The notes beneath the pieces were generated by a model. The model saw only the letters and a list, made by a program, of their open reading frames with translations, searched no databases and was not told where the DNA came from. From Porticoccaceae bacterium (GTDB lineage Bacteria; Pseudomonadota; Gammaproteobacteria; Pseudomonadales; Porticoccaceae), in the NCBI GenBank assembly GCA_902562425.1, contig CACETF010000008.1, positions 1 through 64,000 on the forward strand: a DNA stretch of 64,000 nt. The letters are read 5' to 3'. Shown piece after piece: positions 17,570 to 27,276 of the stretch. Position numbers and translations under genes: made by a program. The stretch's first letter is position 1. Every line of letters starts with the position of its first letter.

Positions 17570-18952
17570 CTAAAAAAAAGTGAAGCCCACGGTAAAAAGT
17601 TTTTCTATGTCTCGTGTGTGCGCCTTATCAACTACAAATACTATAACATGATCACCGTTCTGAATAATTGTCTGCCGATGCGCAATATGAACTTCTCCGT
17701 CACGGACCAATGCAGCGAGAGTGGCGCCCGGGGGAGAGGAGATTTCTTCAATTTTTCGACCGACTACCTTCGAGTTTTTTTCATCACCATGAACTATTAT
17801 TTCTAGGGCTTCTGCGGCGCCTTTTCTGAGAGAGTGCACACCAACAGTGTCGGCTTTTCTTACATGTGCCAGTAGTGAGCTGATTGTTGCTTGTTGTGGT
17901 GATATCGCGATATCTATGTCTCCTCCTTGCATCAGATCTGCGTAGACAGGATTGTTGATCAATGTCATAACCTTTTTGGTGCCTAGCTGTTTTGCAAGGA
18001 GTGATGCCATTATGTTTACTTCATCATCGTTAGTAAGTGCTAGGAAAACGTCCACTCGATCAATATTTTCGTTCAGAAGAAGCTCTTGATCGGTGGCAGA
18101 ACCATTTAAAACAACCGTGTTATTAAGTTTTTCCGATAGAAATTCTGCGCGCACTTTTGATTGTTCAATAATTTTAATGCTGTAATCTCTCTCTAAAGCT
18201 TTGGACAGGCGGAAGCCAATGTTACCTCCTCCAGCAATTATTAAACGATGATAAGGTTTTTCTAGTTTGCGTAATTCGCTCATTACCTTTCGAATATTGT
18301 CTCGTGCAGCAATGAAAAATACTTCATCTCCATCTTCGATCACCGTCAAGCCAGTGGGAAATATTGCTCGATCCTTTCGGTATATTGCAGCTACTCGCGC
18401 GTCAGCATTGGGAATATGCTCTTTTAGTGTTCGTAGTTCTTGTCCGACCAGCGGACTGTTTTTTACCGCGCGTAAGCCAACTAATTGAATCACTCCGTGG
18501 GCAAAGTCCAGAACCTGCAAAGCTCCTGGTTGAGCAACTAATTTTGAAATATAGTCGGTTACGACCTGTTCTGGAGTTATCATGACATCTACAGGCATAT
18601 GTTTATCGTTAAAAAGTTTTTCATAAAACTTCGGATTAGTGTAGCTATAGGCTCTGATTCGAGCAATTTTCGTGGGTGTATGGAACAGTGAGTAGGCTAC
18701 TTGGCATGCAATGATATTTACCTCATCGCTGTTGGTAACAGCAATTAACATATCTGCATCCTCAATCCCCGCGTTTACGAGTATATCGGGGTGACTACCA
18801 GTGCCAGTAACGGTTCTTATGTCTAGTCTATCTTGTAACATCATCAAAATTTTTTCGTCGACATCTATTACCGTAATGTCGTTATATTCTCGTGCTAAAT
18901 TTTCGGCTAGAGTCGCACCAACTTGTCCTGCCCCAACGATGATTATTTTCAT
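17570..18952 (-). CDS. trkA: Trk potassium transport regulator TrkA
   Basis: The protein has 460 residues in two similar halves, each with an NAD-binding RCK-N domain (MKIIIVGAGQVGATLAENLA at 1-20; RLIIAGGGNIGFRLSKALE near 233) followed by an RCK-C domain. A peripheral cytoplasmic protein that gates the TrkH channel in response to nucleotides. ATG start; 21 bases separate it from the rsmB stop, and trkH follows 9 bases later. Fully intact. Confidence 0.95.
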   Translation of the reverse strand: MKIIIVGAGQVGATLAENLAREYNDITVIDVDEKILMMLQDRLDIRTVTGTGSHPDILVNAGIEDADMLIAVTNSDEVNIIACQVAYSLFHTPTKIARIRAYSYTNPKFYEKLFNDKHMPVDVMITPEQVVTDYISKLVAQPGALQVLDFAHGVIQLVGLRAVKNSPLVGQELRTLKEHIPNADARVAAIYRKDRAIFPTGLTVIEDGDEVFFIAARDNIRKVMSELRKLEKPYHRLIIAGGGNIGFRLSKALERDYSIKIIEQSKVRAEFLSEKLNNTVVLNGSATDQELLLNENIDRVDVFLALTNDDEVNIMASLLAKQLGTKKVMTLINNPVYADLMQGGDIDIAISPQQATISSLLAHVRKADTVGVHSLRKGAAEALEIIVHGDEKNSKVVGRKIEEISSPPGATLAALVRDGEVHIAHRQTIIQNGDHVIVFVVDKAHTRDIEKLFTVGFTFF

Positions 18953-18973
18953 TTATTTTCCCGAACTTTTATG

Positions 18974-20272
18974 TCAAGTTGATTTCCAGAGTTTTGCATA
19001 GTAAAAACCATCGTGGCTATTAATTGCAGGAAACAATTGAATCCCAAATTTTGTCGACGCTCCCCAACCATAATTTATGCTCTTTACGCTCACGTCGCAA
19101 AAGGATCTCATAAAATCTTCTATTACCAAATCATTTTCCTCTGGTAAAACCGAGCATGTTACATAAAGTAATATACCCCCCGGCCTGAGCACTTCCCAGA
19201 CACTACTTAATAATTTGAGTTGATTTTTTCTCAGCTTATCAATATCTGAAGAATTTCGCAGTATTTTGATGTCTGGATGCCGCCTAATCACACCGCTAGC
19301 GGAACAAGGAGCATCAACTAAAATTTTATCGAAAAAGACACCGTCCCACCAAGTTTGAGTCAAGGTTGCATCAGCAACCTTTAGATGGGCTTTCATACGC
19401 AGTCGTTCAAGATTTTCTCTGACTAAACTCATTCGCTTAGGGTTTTTTTCTAATGCTAAAAGTATTTCCAACTTTGGTTGTAGCTCAAGCAGGTGCCCTG
19501 TTTTTCCTCCCGGAGCACTGCAGGCATCGAGGATTCGCTCGCCGGGTGAGGGGCGCAAAAGAAAGGCTGCCAGTTGTGCTGCTTCATCTTGTACGCTGCA
19601 TTCTCCTTTTGCAAAGCCAGGCAACCTCCAAACATCTAAAGGCAGTCGAAGTGTTAATCCGTGCTTACTCATAGATGTGATTTCGACATCGATACCTGCT
19701 TCTTGGAGTTTTAATAAGTAATTATCGCGAGAAATTTTCAGAGAATTAACTCTGAGTGTCATGGGAGCACGTTCGTTATTTGCAGCTAGAATTTTCGACA
19801 CTAATGTTTCAGGCCAAGCTGTTTGCAAACGTTTAACGAGCCAATCTGGATGCATCGATGAATAGTTTAGATTTTCGGAAAAAGTATTTTCTAATTCAGA
19901 TTGTTTTCTCAAAAAATTTCGTAATACTGCGTTGATAAGCGGCCGAGCCCAACCTCGTCCTAGCTTTGCGCTTGTTTTGACAGTTTCGTTTACTATCGCA
20001 TATTTCGGTTCATTGTGGGTTAGTAATTGATAGATGCCAACGTAGATAAGTGCTTCTATTTCGATGTCCTTGGTGCGTATTGGTCTGGTCAGCAAGGCAT
20101 CGACAAGGAGTTTGATTTTCGGATGCGAACGTAATGTTCCAAAACAAAGCTCTTTGAGCAAAGGCTGATGGAGCATGTCGCAGCTTCTAAGAGCCCGAGG
20201 AAGTTCTGAAGCTAAGGACCTACCCTCGAATACTCTCGCGATTACTCTCGCTGCGGCGGTACGTGCGTCCAT
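18974..20272 (-). CDS. rsmB: 16S rRNA m5C967 methyltransferase RsmB (Sun)
   Basis: The protein has 432 residues. The N-terminal NusB-like RNA-binding domain (about 1-140) is followed by a Rossmann methyltransferase. SAM-binding motif ILDACSAPGGKTGHLLEL, the catalytic-region cysteine in ILVDAPCSASGVIRRHPD, and the second cysteine in LLYVTCSVLPEEND are all present. Methylates cytosine 967 of 16S rRNA. Its ATG is 3 bases downstream of the fmt stop, so the genes are translationally close. Standard length for the family. Confidence 0.93.
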   Translation of the reverse strand: MDARTAAARVIARVFEGRSLASELPRALRSCDMLHQPLLKELCFGTLRSHPKIKLLVDALLTRPIRTKDIEIEALIYVGIYQLLTHNEPKYAIVNETVKTSAKLGRGWARPLINAVLRNFLRKQSELENTFSENLNYSSMHPDWLVKRLQTAWPETLVSKILAANNERAPMTLRVNSLKISRDNYLLKLQEAGIDVEITSMSKHGLTLRLPLDVWRLPGFAKGECSVQDEAAQLAAFLLRPSPGERILDACSAPGGKTGHLLELQPKLEILLALEKNPKRMSLVRENLERLRMKAHLKVADATLTQTWWDGVFFDKILVDAPCSASGVIRRHPDIKILRNSSDIDKLRKNQLKLLSSVWEVLRPGGILLYVTCSVLPEENDLVIEDFMRSFCDVSVKSINYGWGASTKFGIQLFPAINSHDGFYYAKLWKST

Positions 20273-20275
20273 ATG

Positions 20276-21214
20276 TCACGTTCCTAATCGATTCCCCTTA
20301 GTAAGGAAAGAGGCATTTGAATTTAGTAAATCGGCGACTTTTATTCGCGATTTTCCCGGAAATTGTATTTCGAGCAGACGAAGACATTTGTCACGACATG
20401 CAATGGCCAGACCCTTTCTATCATCGGACAAAATGACACCTGGTGGGGCGGTGCTAAGTTTTTCAATTGGTTGTGCACGCCAAATTTTTATTCGGATTGA
20501 GTTCAGTGTTGTATATGCAATCGGCGAGGGGTTGAATGCACGTATTTTCCTTTCTATTTGTTGGACATCCTCCGACCAGTCAATAAAAGCTTCTGATTTG
20601 GTAACTTTTGGAGCATAGCTACTCCGATCGTGATCTTGAGGGATTGGGGTTGCAGATCCTGACTTGATTAATTCAATACACTTAAGTAGGTCAGAACAAC
20701 CGATTTTTGATAGCGTCCTGAGCAAGTCTCCGGCGGTATCTGAAGGCTTGATGAAATATTGAGACTGACAGATTACTGGTCCTGTATCCAGACCTTCATC
20801 CATCTGCATGACACTGATACCTGTTTCCTTTTCTCCAGCCTCTATGGCGCGCTGAATAGGCGCGGCTCCTCGCCACTTTGGTAGGAGGGATGCATGGACG
20901 TTAATGCAACCGAATGTGGGTATTTTTATAATGGTTTTTGGTAAGATTACGCCGTAAGCTACCACAACCATTAAGTCTGCATTTAAGGCAATTAATTGAT
21001 CTTCGATAGTTGTTGATTTCAATGATGCTGGCTGCAAAACTCTGAGCCCTCTCTTCAAAGATAATTGTTTCACAGCACTTGCAGTAATTTTGTTCCCTCT
21101 TCCGGCCGGCCGGTCGGGTTGAGTTAACACCGCTGAAATGTTTTGATTGTTGTTTAACAGAAAATCTAAATGCGAGGCTGCGAAATCAGGAGTCCCAGCA
21201 AAAACAATATTCAC
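20276..21214 (-). CDS. fmt: Methionyl-tRNA formyltransferase
   Basis: The protein has 312 residues starting with GTG at 21214. The formyltransferase core shows AGTPDFAASHLDFLL, CINVHASLLPKWRGAAPIQRA (with the Asn-His pair) and DEGLDTGPVI. The C-terminal OB-like domain includes GVILSDDRKGLAIACRDKCL. Formylates initiator Met-tRNA. It is the second gene of the operon, 12 bases after def. Confidence 0.95.
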   Translation of the reverse strand: MNIVFAGTPDFAASHLDFLLNNNQNISAVLTQPDRPAGRGNKITASAVKQLSLKRGLRVLQPASLKSTTIEDQLIALNADLMVVVAYGVILPKTIIKIPTFGCINVHASLLPKWRGAAPIQRAIEAGEKETGISVMQMDEGLDTGPVICQSQYFIKPSDTAGDLLRTLSKIGCSDLLKCIELIKSGSATPIPQDHDRSSYAPKVTKSEAFIDWSEDVQQIERKIRAFNPSPIAYTTLNSIRIKIWRAQPIEKLSTAPPGVILSDDRKGLAIACRDKCLRLLEIQFPGKSRIKVADLLNSNASFLTKGNRLGT

Positions 21215-21226
21215 GCTACTATTCCT

Positions 21227-21724
21227 CTAGGCACGATTTTTCTTGAGCTTCTTTCGAATGCGTTGGCGCTTCACGGAGGAGAGGTAATCTACAAATAATT
21301 TGCCATCAAGGTGATCAATTTCATGCTGGATGCACACCGCTAAAAGTCCTTCTGCTACTTCTTCGAACGGCTCACCTTTTTCGTTCAATGCGTTTATTAT
21401 GACCTTAGAGGGGCGTTCAACCTTCTCGACAACCTCTGGTATCGACAAGCACCCCTCATCAAAAGGTCTTGGTGTGTCATCTAAAATAGCAATTTCTGCG
21501 TTTATAAACACTCGGGGGTTACTCCGATCACCAAGAAGGTCTATTACAATTACACGCTGTTGGACGTCGACTTGTGTCGCGGCTAAACCAATACCATTAG
21601 CATTCCACATGGTTTCAAGCATGTCAGTTATTAGATTTTGAATATTTTCATCAAACTTTTCGACCGGCTCAGCTTTTAAGCGAAGTCTTGAATCCGGATA
21701 CTGCAAAATGCTTAGTAAAGGCAT
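21227..21724 (-). CDS. def: Peptide deformylase
   Basis: The protein has 165 residues from ATG 21724; a TTG at 21742 in frame would add six residues but the family starts with [11 protein letters not shown]. The three deformylase motifs are complete: [18 protein letters not shown] (metal Cys) and QHEIDHLDG (metal His pair with the catalytic Glu). Removes the N-formyl group from new proteins. First gene of the five-gene minus-strand operon ending in trkH. Confidence 0.95.
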   Translation of the reverse strand: MPLLSILQYPDSRLRLKAEPVEKFDENIQNLITDMLETMWNANGIGLAATQVDVQQRVIVIDLLGDRSNPRVFINAEIAILDDTPRPFDEGCLSIPEVVEKVERPSKVIINALNEKGEPFEEVAEGLLAVCIQHEIDHLDGKLFVDYLSSVKRQRIRKKLKKNRA

Positions 21725-22074
21725 TAGCTCAAAGCCTCTCAAATTAGGATAGATTAATGATTATTACTATCTCGCGATATCGTAACACGGTAATATTTTT
21801 TTGATCTTAAAATTGATTAACAATCATAATTATAGTTAAAAAATGTATGCTATTTTGATTAGCTTATTTAAATAATTTTCCAAAGCTCGAGGAGTTCAGT
21901 CCAAGAGGGTATATTAGTTGGATAATTTTGAAATACGTTGCACCAGCTAAAACAAGAAAAAGAATTCAATGAATCGGAAAACTTGTTGGGTTCTTCCATA
22001 GTAAGATTTGTTGAGGTTGCGGTATGGCGGTAGTTCAGATAACCTGCCATTTATAAACACCAGGTGATAGAAAC
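21725..22074. other. 350-base divergent promoter region between def and purE
   Basis: AT-rich, no credible gene. The dprA/smf and LysM genes that often sit beside def in related bacteria are absent. Promoters for both operons must lie here; none could be pinned down. Confidence 0.4.
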
Positions 22075-22584
22075 ATGAATAAACCATTTGTTGCCATCTT
22101 GATGGGATCAGACTCGGATCTTCCCACTGTAGAAACAGCCTTCACAATTCTAAAAAAGTTTTCGATTCCATACGAGGTTAGAGTTACATCAGCACACCGC
22201 ACTCCACGAGCAACTGCAGAATTTGTGGAAGACGCTGGCAAGCGTGGTTGTGCGGTTTTTATATGCGCTGCGGGCATGGCGGCTCACTTGGCAGGGGCTG
22301 TCGCAGCTATGACGTTGAGACCAGTTATAGGACTCCCTATCGATACCTCTCTAGGTGGAATGGATGCTATGCTATCCACTGTTCAAATGCCAGCCGGTAT
22401 CCCGGTGGCAACAGTTGCCATTGGCAAGGCGGGAGCAAAGAATGCCGCTTATCTAGCTACACAAATACTCGCTGTTAACGACGAGGCGCTCTATTTAAAA
22501 TTGATCAGCGAACGAGAAGAGGGCGCACGCGGCGTTTTGGCTAAAGATGCTGTGGTGCAGGAAAAAATCGCTAATCGAACATAA
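22075..22584 (+). CDS. purE: N5-carboxyaminoimidazole ribonucleotide mutase PurE
   Basis: The protein has 169 residues, the class I PurE size. Signature motifs: AILMGSDSDLPTVETA at the N-terminus, VTSAHRTPRAT (catalytic His), AAGMAAHLAGAVAAMT and GGMDAMLSTVQMPAGIPVAT. Converts N5-CAIR to CAIR in purine synthesis. The usual partner purK is not adjacent; instead tsaC begins 3 bases after the stop, so purE heads a purE-tsaC-hemF cluster. Confidence 0.95.
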   Translation: MNKPFVAILMGSDSDLPTVETAFTILKKFSIPYEVRVTSAHRTPRATAEFVEDAGKRGCAVFICAAGMAAHLAGAVAAMTLRPVIGLPIDTSLGGMDAMLSTVQMPAGIPVATVAIGKAGAKNAAYLATQILAVNDEALYLKLISEREEGARGVLAKDAVVQEKIANRT

Positions 22585-22587
22585 CCT

Positions 22588-23157
22588 ATGGACTGGGCAA
22601 ATCATCCCGGGATCGTCCAAGCGGCGGCGATAATAAAAAAAGGGGGCATAGTTGCTTGCCCTGCGGAGGGAGTTTGGGGGTTGAGCTGTGACGTTTGGTG
22701 TGAAGCGGCAATTAAACGGATCTTGGAACTTAAAAATAGGCCGGCAAGTAAGGGACTAATTTTGATTACCCACAGCGTGAGATCATTGAGATTTTTCGCA
22801 CCTGATTTAACTTCCGATCAAAATGCCCTCATTAAGGATTTCGGCAAAGAAAATCCCGTGACTTGGTTAATTCCGCATTCGGGACGCGTTTCAAAGTTAA
22901 TAACAGGACATCATCCTTGCCTGGCGGTGCGGATAGTGAGACATTCTCCGATCGCAGCCCTCTGCGCTAGGGTGGGGGCGCCGTTGGTTTCGACTTCGGC
23001 TAATCCGGCAGGATTACCCCCATCCAAGACAGCGGAAGAGGTATCCAGTTGCTTTGGAACTGCTTTAGACTTCATTGCACCCGGGGAAATAGGTAATGCA
23101 AGGAACTCTAGCGAGATAAGAGACCTGCTGACACTAGAGGTGGTCAGAAACCCATGA
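22588..23157 (+). CDS. tsaC: Threonylcarbamoyl-AMP synthase TsaC
   Basis: The protein has 189 residues of the short YrdC/TsaC type. Motifs: [20 protein letters not shown] for the nucleotide pocket, [16 protein letters not shown] with the KxR signature, and [12 protein letters not shown] near residue 131. It makes threonylcarbamoyl-AMP for the t6A modification of tRNA. Its stop overlaps the hemF start by 4 bases (ATGA), indicating translational coupling. Intact. Confidence 0.93.
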   Translation: MDWANHPGIVQAAAIIKKGGIVACPAEGVWGLSCDVWCEAAIKRILELKNRPASKGLILITHSVRSLRFFAPDLTSDQNALIKDFGKENPVTWLIPHSGRVSKLITGHHPCLAVRIVRHSPIAALCARVGAPLVSTSANPAGLPPSKTAEEVSSCFGTALDFIAPGEIGNARNSSEIRDLLTLEVVRNP

Positions 23158-24065
23158 ATGCTAATAAGAAGCAGAGTGTGAAAGAGTACTTGAGCGTTCT
23201 TCAAGATAGACTTTGCAACGTTTTCGGTGGTGATCAGAAGCATCTTTGGAATCAACATCAATGGCGCAGATTGGAGGGCGGTGGTGGGTGTAGTCGTATT
23301 TTGACTAATGGATCAATAATTGAGAAAGCCGGCATCAACACTTCACATATTTTTGGGTCTATGCTCCCCAGTTCGGCGACCGAAGCACGTCCAGAGTTGC
23401 TCGGGAGAAGTTATGAGGCAATGGGATTATCCCTTGTGATTCATCCGCAAAATCCTTATGTCCCAACTGCTCATGCGAACGTTCGATTTTTCGTTTCGGA
23501 AAAATCGGGTCATGAAACCGTTTGGTGGTTTGGTGGCGGCTATGACTTGACCCCATACTACGGAAATCAAGAGGATTGTTATCATTGGCATTCCACTGCA
23601 AAAGCGGCTTGCGATCCTTTTTCACCAGAATTATACACTAGGTTTAAAAGAGCTTGCGATGATTATTTTTATCTTCCACACCGTTGCGAGGCACGGGGTA
23701 TAGGGGGGTTGTTTTTTGACGATTTTAATGAGTTAGGTTTCGAGAGGAGTTTTGCTTTGGTGCAAAGCGTGGGCGATAGCTTTGAACACGCGTATTGGCC
23801 CATTATAATGCGACGGTTTAAGCAACCTTTTTCAGATCGTCAAAGAAATTTTCAGCTCTATCGTCGGGGAAGATATGTTGAATTCAATTTGCTTTATGAT
23901 CGTGGAACCCTATTCGGGTTACAAAGTGCTGGACGTACTGAATCGATTTTAATGTCATTACCTCCAATTGCGAAGTGGGTTTATGATTGGAGTCCTGAGT
24001 CAGGATCAGAGGAGGCTGCATTGTATGAAAAATATCTGCCTTGTCGCGACTGGATTGAGGATTGA
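23154..24065 (+). CDS. hemF: Oxygen-dependent coproporphyrinogen III oxidase
   Basis: The protein has 303 residues. Conserved blocks: [59 protein letters not shown], and the C-terminal [20 protein letters not shown]. Aerobic decarboxylation step of heme synthesis, cytoplasmic. It fits an aerobic life and the heme demand of the oxidase cluster downstream. Coupled to tsaC by a 4-base overlap; aroE follows after 66 bases. Confidence 0.95.
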   Translation: MNANKKQSVKEYLSVLQDRLCNVFGGDQKHLWNQHQWRRLEGGGGCSRILTNGSIIEKAGINTSHIFGSMLPSSATEARPELLGRSYEAMGLSLVIHPQNPYVPTAHANVRFFVSEKSGHETVWWFGGGYDLTPYYGNQEDCYHWHSTAKAACDPFSPELYTRFKRACDDYFYLPHRCEARGIGGLFFDDFNELGFERSFALVQSVGDSFEHAYWPIIMRRFKQPFSDRQRNFQLYRRGRYVEFNLLYDRGTLFGLQSAGRTESILMSLPPIAKWVYDWSPESGSEEAALYEKYLPCRDWIED

Positions 24066-24131
24066 TAGGTCATAAGACTTTCGGATAGAAATTAAAATAT
24101 TAGGAATTTAATTTGGTAACAGACTTTGTCA

Positions 24132-24953
24132 ATGATTCGGAATAGATACGCTGTTTTTGGAAATCCAATAGCACACAGTCGTTCGCCCTTAATACACAGC
24201 AAATTTGCGTCAGATACTGGACAGGTTATTGAGTACGAAGCCCGTTTGATCGATGTCGAGAAGTTTTCTGACAGCGTGGATGAGTTTTTTCTCAGCGGCG
24301 GACATGGTTTAAATATCACGGTACCATTCAAGCTTGAAGCCAGTTCCTATGTTGATCAAAGGACACAAAGAGCTTTTCTTGCGGGGTCAGTAAACACATT
24401 GTGGCGTAACGAAAGGGGTGTTACTTGGGGCGACAATACCGATGGGGTGGGCTTATTAAATGATTTAAAGCATAACCTTGGATGGCGGTTAAACGGCTTG
24501 CGGGTTTTGGTGCTCGGTGCTGGTGGTGCAGTGCGAGGAGTTTTGGGGCCTTTGCTTTCGGAGAAACCAAGCAAGCTGGTTGTCGCAAACAGAACACTTG
24601 TCAAGGCCCAAATATTAAGACCCATTTTTTCGGCGTTGGGCCCGATCACTGTTTGCTCATATGAGGGACTGGAAGGTCAAAGTTTTGATCTTGTTATTAA
24701 CGGTACAAGTGCAAGTCTTGCGAGTCAGAGATTATCATTGCCGAAAGACATTTTAGCAAAGGAATCATGCTGTTATGATATGATGTATTCCAATGAACCA
24801 ACTGGATTTATGTGTTGGGGTAAAGCCCATGGCGCTCAAATTAGCGACGGCTTAGGCATGCTAGTTGAGCAAGCGGCGGAATCGTTTTTTCTTTGGCGTG
24901 GTGTTCGACCTCAGACGAAATTAGTCATTGAGGCGGTACGTGATTTATTGTAG
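24132..24953 (+). CDS. aroE: Shikimate dehydrogenase
   Basis: The protein has 273 residues from ATG 24132 (TTG 24126 is in frame just upstream). Shikimate-binding motifs YAVFGNPIAHSRSPLIHS, GHGLNITVPFKLEA (with Lys) and WGDNTDGVGLL are present, followed by the NADP fold VLVLGAGGAVRGVL and the NRT-type specificity loop VVANRTLVKA. Reduces 3-dehydroshikimate in aromatic amino acid synthesis. The tsaC-hemF-aroE order is common in gammaproteobacteria. Convergent with the carbonic anhydrase gene. Confidence 0.94.
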   Translation: MIRNRYAVFGNPIAHSRSPLIHSKFASDTGQVIEYEARLIDVEKFSDSVDEFFLSGGHGLNITVPFKLEASSYVDQRTQRAFLAGSVNTLWRNERGVTWGDNTDGVGLLNDLKHNLGWRLNGLRVLVLGAGGAVRGVLGPLLSEKPSKLVVANRTLVKAQILRPIFSALGPITVCSYEGLEGQSFDLVINGTSASLASQRLSLPKDILAKESCCYDMMYSNEPTGFMCWGKAHGAQISDGLGMLVEQAAESFFLWRGVRPQTKLVIEAVRDLL

Positions 24954-24961
24954 CTGTTTTA

Positions 24962-25504
24962 TTAAAAACCGTTTTCCGCCAAGTATACGTCTTTCAATTT
25001 GACGTAGTTAGCGGCTGTATACGAAAAAAAAATTCTTTCACTATCAGCGATCGGCCGCAAGACTCTGCATGGGTTCCCAACGTATACATATCCAGATACG
25101 AGTTTTTTGCCAGGAGGTACTACGCATCCCGCTCCCACTATTACTTCGCTCTCAATTTCGGCGCCATCATTTATTATCGCACCGTTGCCAACAAGCAATC
25201 GATCATGTAATTTACACCCATGGACAACCGCACCATGGCCAATCACCACGTCGGATCCGATAACCAGTGGCCATCCTTCGACATTGAATTTACTGGGATG
25301 AGTGATATGAAGAGTAGCGTTGTCCTGAATATTTGTTCTATGACCGACTACGATGCTATGCATATCACCTCTTAAAACTGCTCCCGGCCATACAGAGCAG
25401 TCGTCACCCAACACGACCTCTCCGATAACCACTGCAGAGGGGTCTACATATACACGTTTTCCAAGTTTTGGGCTTATGCCGCGGTGTTTACGTACATTGT
25501 TCAT
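24962..25504 (-). CDS. Gamma carbonic anhydrase family protein (YrdA-like)
   Basis: The protein has 180 residues from ATG 25504, a left-handed beta-helix of hexapeptide repeats. Zinc-ligand histidines fit the family: TNIQDNATLHITHPSK, then VVIGHGAVVHGCKLHDRLLVG. The frame extends to 25570, but those residues are not family-like and would run into the divergent zinc-ribbon gene. Enzymatic activity is not certain: many YrdA-like members are reported inactive. Convergent with aroE, its usual neighbour in this order. Confidence 0.88.
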   Translation of the reverse strand: MNNVRKHRGISPKLGKRVYVDPSAVVIGEVVLGDDCSVWPGAVLRGDMHSIVVGHRTNIQDNATLHITHPSKFNVEGWPLVIGSDVVIGHGAVVHGCKLHDRLLVGNGAIINDGAEIESEVIVGAGCVVPPGKKLVSGYVYVGNPCRVLRPIADSERIFFSYTAANYVKLKDVYLAENGF

Positions 25505-25554
25505 TGTATAATTGTAGCGTCGCATAGCTGGATAACCAAGGTGAGGAACATAAG

Positions 25555-25803
25555 TTGGCCTTTTCAACAAAAAAACGGTTTATTGCTGGAGTAGTCTGCC
25601 CTAAATGCTCTGCTTTAGACAGATTGGTGGCCTTTTCTGACGGTGGTGTCGACTTTCGCGAATGCACATCATGCGGTTTTAAAGACCAGCTCAGGATTAT
25701 GTCCCCACCTAGGGTCTTGCAGACGAGGGTCAACAAAATATCGGTCAACTCAAATGAAGAAGAGAGGCCATTGTACTTTCTGGATGACAAGGTGAGTGGC
25801 TGA
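25555..25803 (+). CDS. yheV: YheV-family zinc-ribbon protein
   Basis: The protein has 82 residues. TTG start at 25555 with GAGGA seven bases upstream. The N-terminus KKRFIAGVVCPKCSALDRLV and then DFRECTSCGF give four cysteines in two CxxC knuckles, the YheV zinc-ribbon pattern. Small cytoplasmic protein of unknown role found in gammaproteobacteria. Divergent from the carbonic anhydrase gene with a 50-base gap. Confidence 0.85.
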   Translation: MAFSTKKRFIAGVVCPKCSALDRLVAFSDGGVDFRECTSCGFKDQLRIMSPPRVLQTRVNKISVNSNEEERPLYFLDDKVSG

Positions 25804-25937
25804 ATTTTTTTTATATGCTTTATTGAAACATATCTTAACGCTACATTTTTTGATGCGTGCGAGGAGAGTTGTTGTTTCGAGTCAACTTTTTAATGGCTAT
25901 CTCCGTATAAATTGCGCAATACATTAATCTTATGGGT

Positions 25938-25954
25938 ACATAGGGCTCCTATGT
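25938..25954. promoter_or_regulatory. Inverted repeat upstream of coxB
   Basis: ACATAGG-GCT-CCTATGT is a perfect 7-bp inverted repeat about 130 bases before coxB. A second short dyad, TTGTA-AGA-TACAA, lies at 25996-26008. Either could be an operator for the oxidase operon; no known regulator consensus is recognised. Confidence 0.3.
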
Positions 25955-26083
25955 CACAACAGTGTTATAGAGAATAGCACATAACTTTGGTAAACTTGTA
26001 AGATACAATGATCAGTCATACCTCGAGAGAACTATCGGCTAAACAGTAATTGGATACTACTCATTATCACGGAGATTTACACC

Positions 26084-27238
26084 ATGTTTAAGAAAGCGTT
26101 GGCGCTTTTCCTGACTTACTTACCGTTTGTAAGCATGGAAAGTTTGGGCGTTGAGAGCGATAACTCCGTCATGGGTGGAGGGTTGACTAACTTAAATATG
26201 CCTAGGGGTGTAACTGAAGTAAGTCAGGTGGCCTACGATGTCCATATGTTGATGATGTGGATTTGCACTGCTATAGGAGTAGTTGTTTTTGGATTTATGT
26301 TTTATGTGATGTACGCGCATCGCAAGTCCCGAGGAGTAGAGGCGGCCAATTTCCATGAGCATTTGGGGGTCGAGATATTATGGACAGTGGTGCCGGCACT
26401 GATCCTAATTTTTATGGCGATTCCGGCTACCTCAGCACTTTTAAAGGTTTATGACACCGAAAATGCCGATATAGACATAAAGGTTACTGGTTATCAGTGG
26501 AAGTGGCAATATGAGCATCTTGGGGAAGGCATTAAGTACATGAGTGAGATGCGTACCTCTATAGATGAAATAGAAGGTCGTGAACCCAAGGGTGAGCACT
26601 ATCTCAGAGAGGTAAACCAACCTCTTGTCATTCCCGCTAACAAAAAGGTTCGATTCCTAATCACTGGCAATGATGTCATACATTCTTGGTGGGTGCCAGA
26701 TTTCGGTGTCAAGCGTGACGCGATTCCTGGTTTGTTTACGGCGGCTTGGGCAAGAGTAGAGCAACCGGGGTTATATGTGGGCGAGTGTACGGAACTCTGT
26801 GGGAAGGGTCACCCGTTCATGCCCATCGTGGTCGAGGTGAAGGAAGAGAAAGATTATGATTTATGGCTTGCAGGAAAAAAAGAAGAAGCCGCTAAATATG
26901 CGGCCACGATTGGAAAGGATTGGTCGCATGAAGAGCTTATGTCAAAAGGAGAAGACGTGTATAAGATTTCGTGCGCTGGCTGTCACCAAGCTGACGGTAA
27001 CGGCATACCCGGTATTTTTCCTGCGCTGAATGGGAGTTCGATAGTGCAGGGTCCTGCAGATGGGCACATTGCGGTTCTCATAAACGGGATAGCCGGATCA
27101 TCAATGCAGTCATTTGCTGATCAGCTTTCGGAGGTTGATATTGCAGCTGTGATTCATTACAAGCGGAACACATGGGACAACAGTGTCGGGGACATTGTCC
27201 AACCAATTGATGTACTTAATTTTAAAACCGCTCAATGA
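26084..27238 (+). CDS. coxB: Cytochrome c oxidase subunit II with fused cytochrome c domain
   Basis: The protein has 384 residues. An N-terminal signal and two membrane helices (about 55-80 and 100-125) are followed by the periplasmic cupredoxin domain. The CuA ligands are visible in IHSWWVPDFG and GECTELCGKGHPFMP (Cys-x3-Cys-x3-His-x2-Met). A C-terminal cytochrome c domain adds the heme motif SCAGCHQADG with a later Met ligand region, making this a caa3-like subunit II. The aromatic electron-entry stretch GYQWKWQYEH is present. First gene of the oxidase operon; coxA follows 38 bases later. Confidence 0.96.
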   Translation: MFKKALALFLTYLPFVSMESLGVESDNSVMGGGLTNLNMPRGVTEVSQVAYDVHMLMMWICTAIGVVVFGFMFYVMYAHRKSRGVEAANFHEHLGVEILWTVVPALILIFMAIPATSALLKVYDTENADIDIKVTGYQWKWQYEHLGEGIKYMSEMRTSIDEIEGREPKGEHYLREVNQPLVIPANKKVRFLITGNDVIHSWWVPDFGVKRDAIPGLFTAAWARVEQPGLYVGECTELCGKGHPFMPIVVEVKEEKDYDLWLAGKKEEAAKYAATIGKDWSHEELMSKGEDVYKISCAGCHQADGNGIPGIFPALNGSSIVQGPADGHIAVLINGIAGSSMQSFADQLSEVDIAAVIHYKRNTWDNSVGDIVQPIDVLNFKTAQ

Positions 27239-27276
27239 GCTAGCGATGTTAAATATATTTTAGTAGGAGTGAATTT

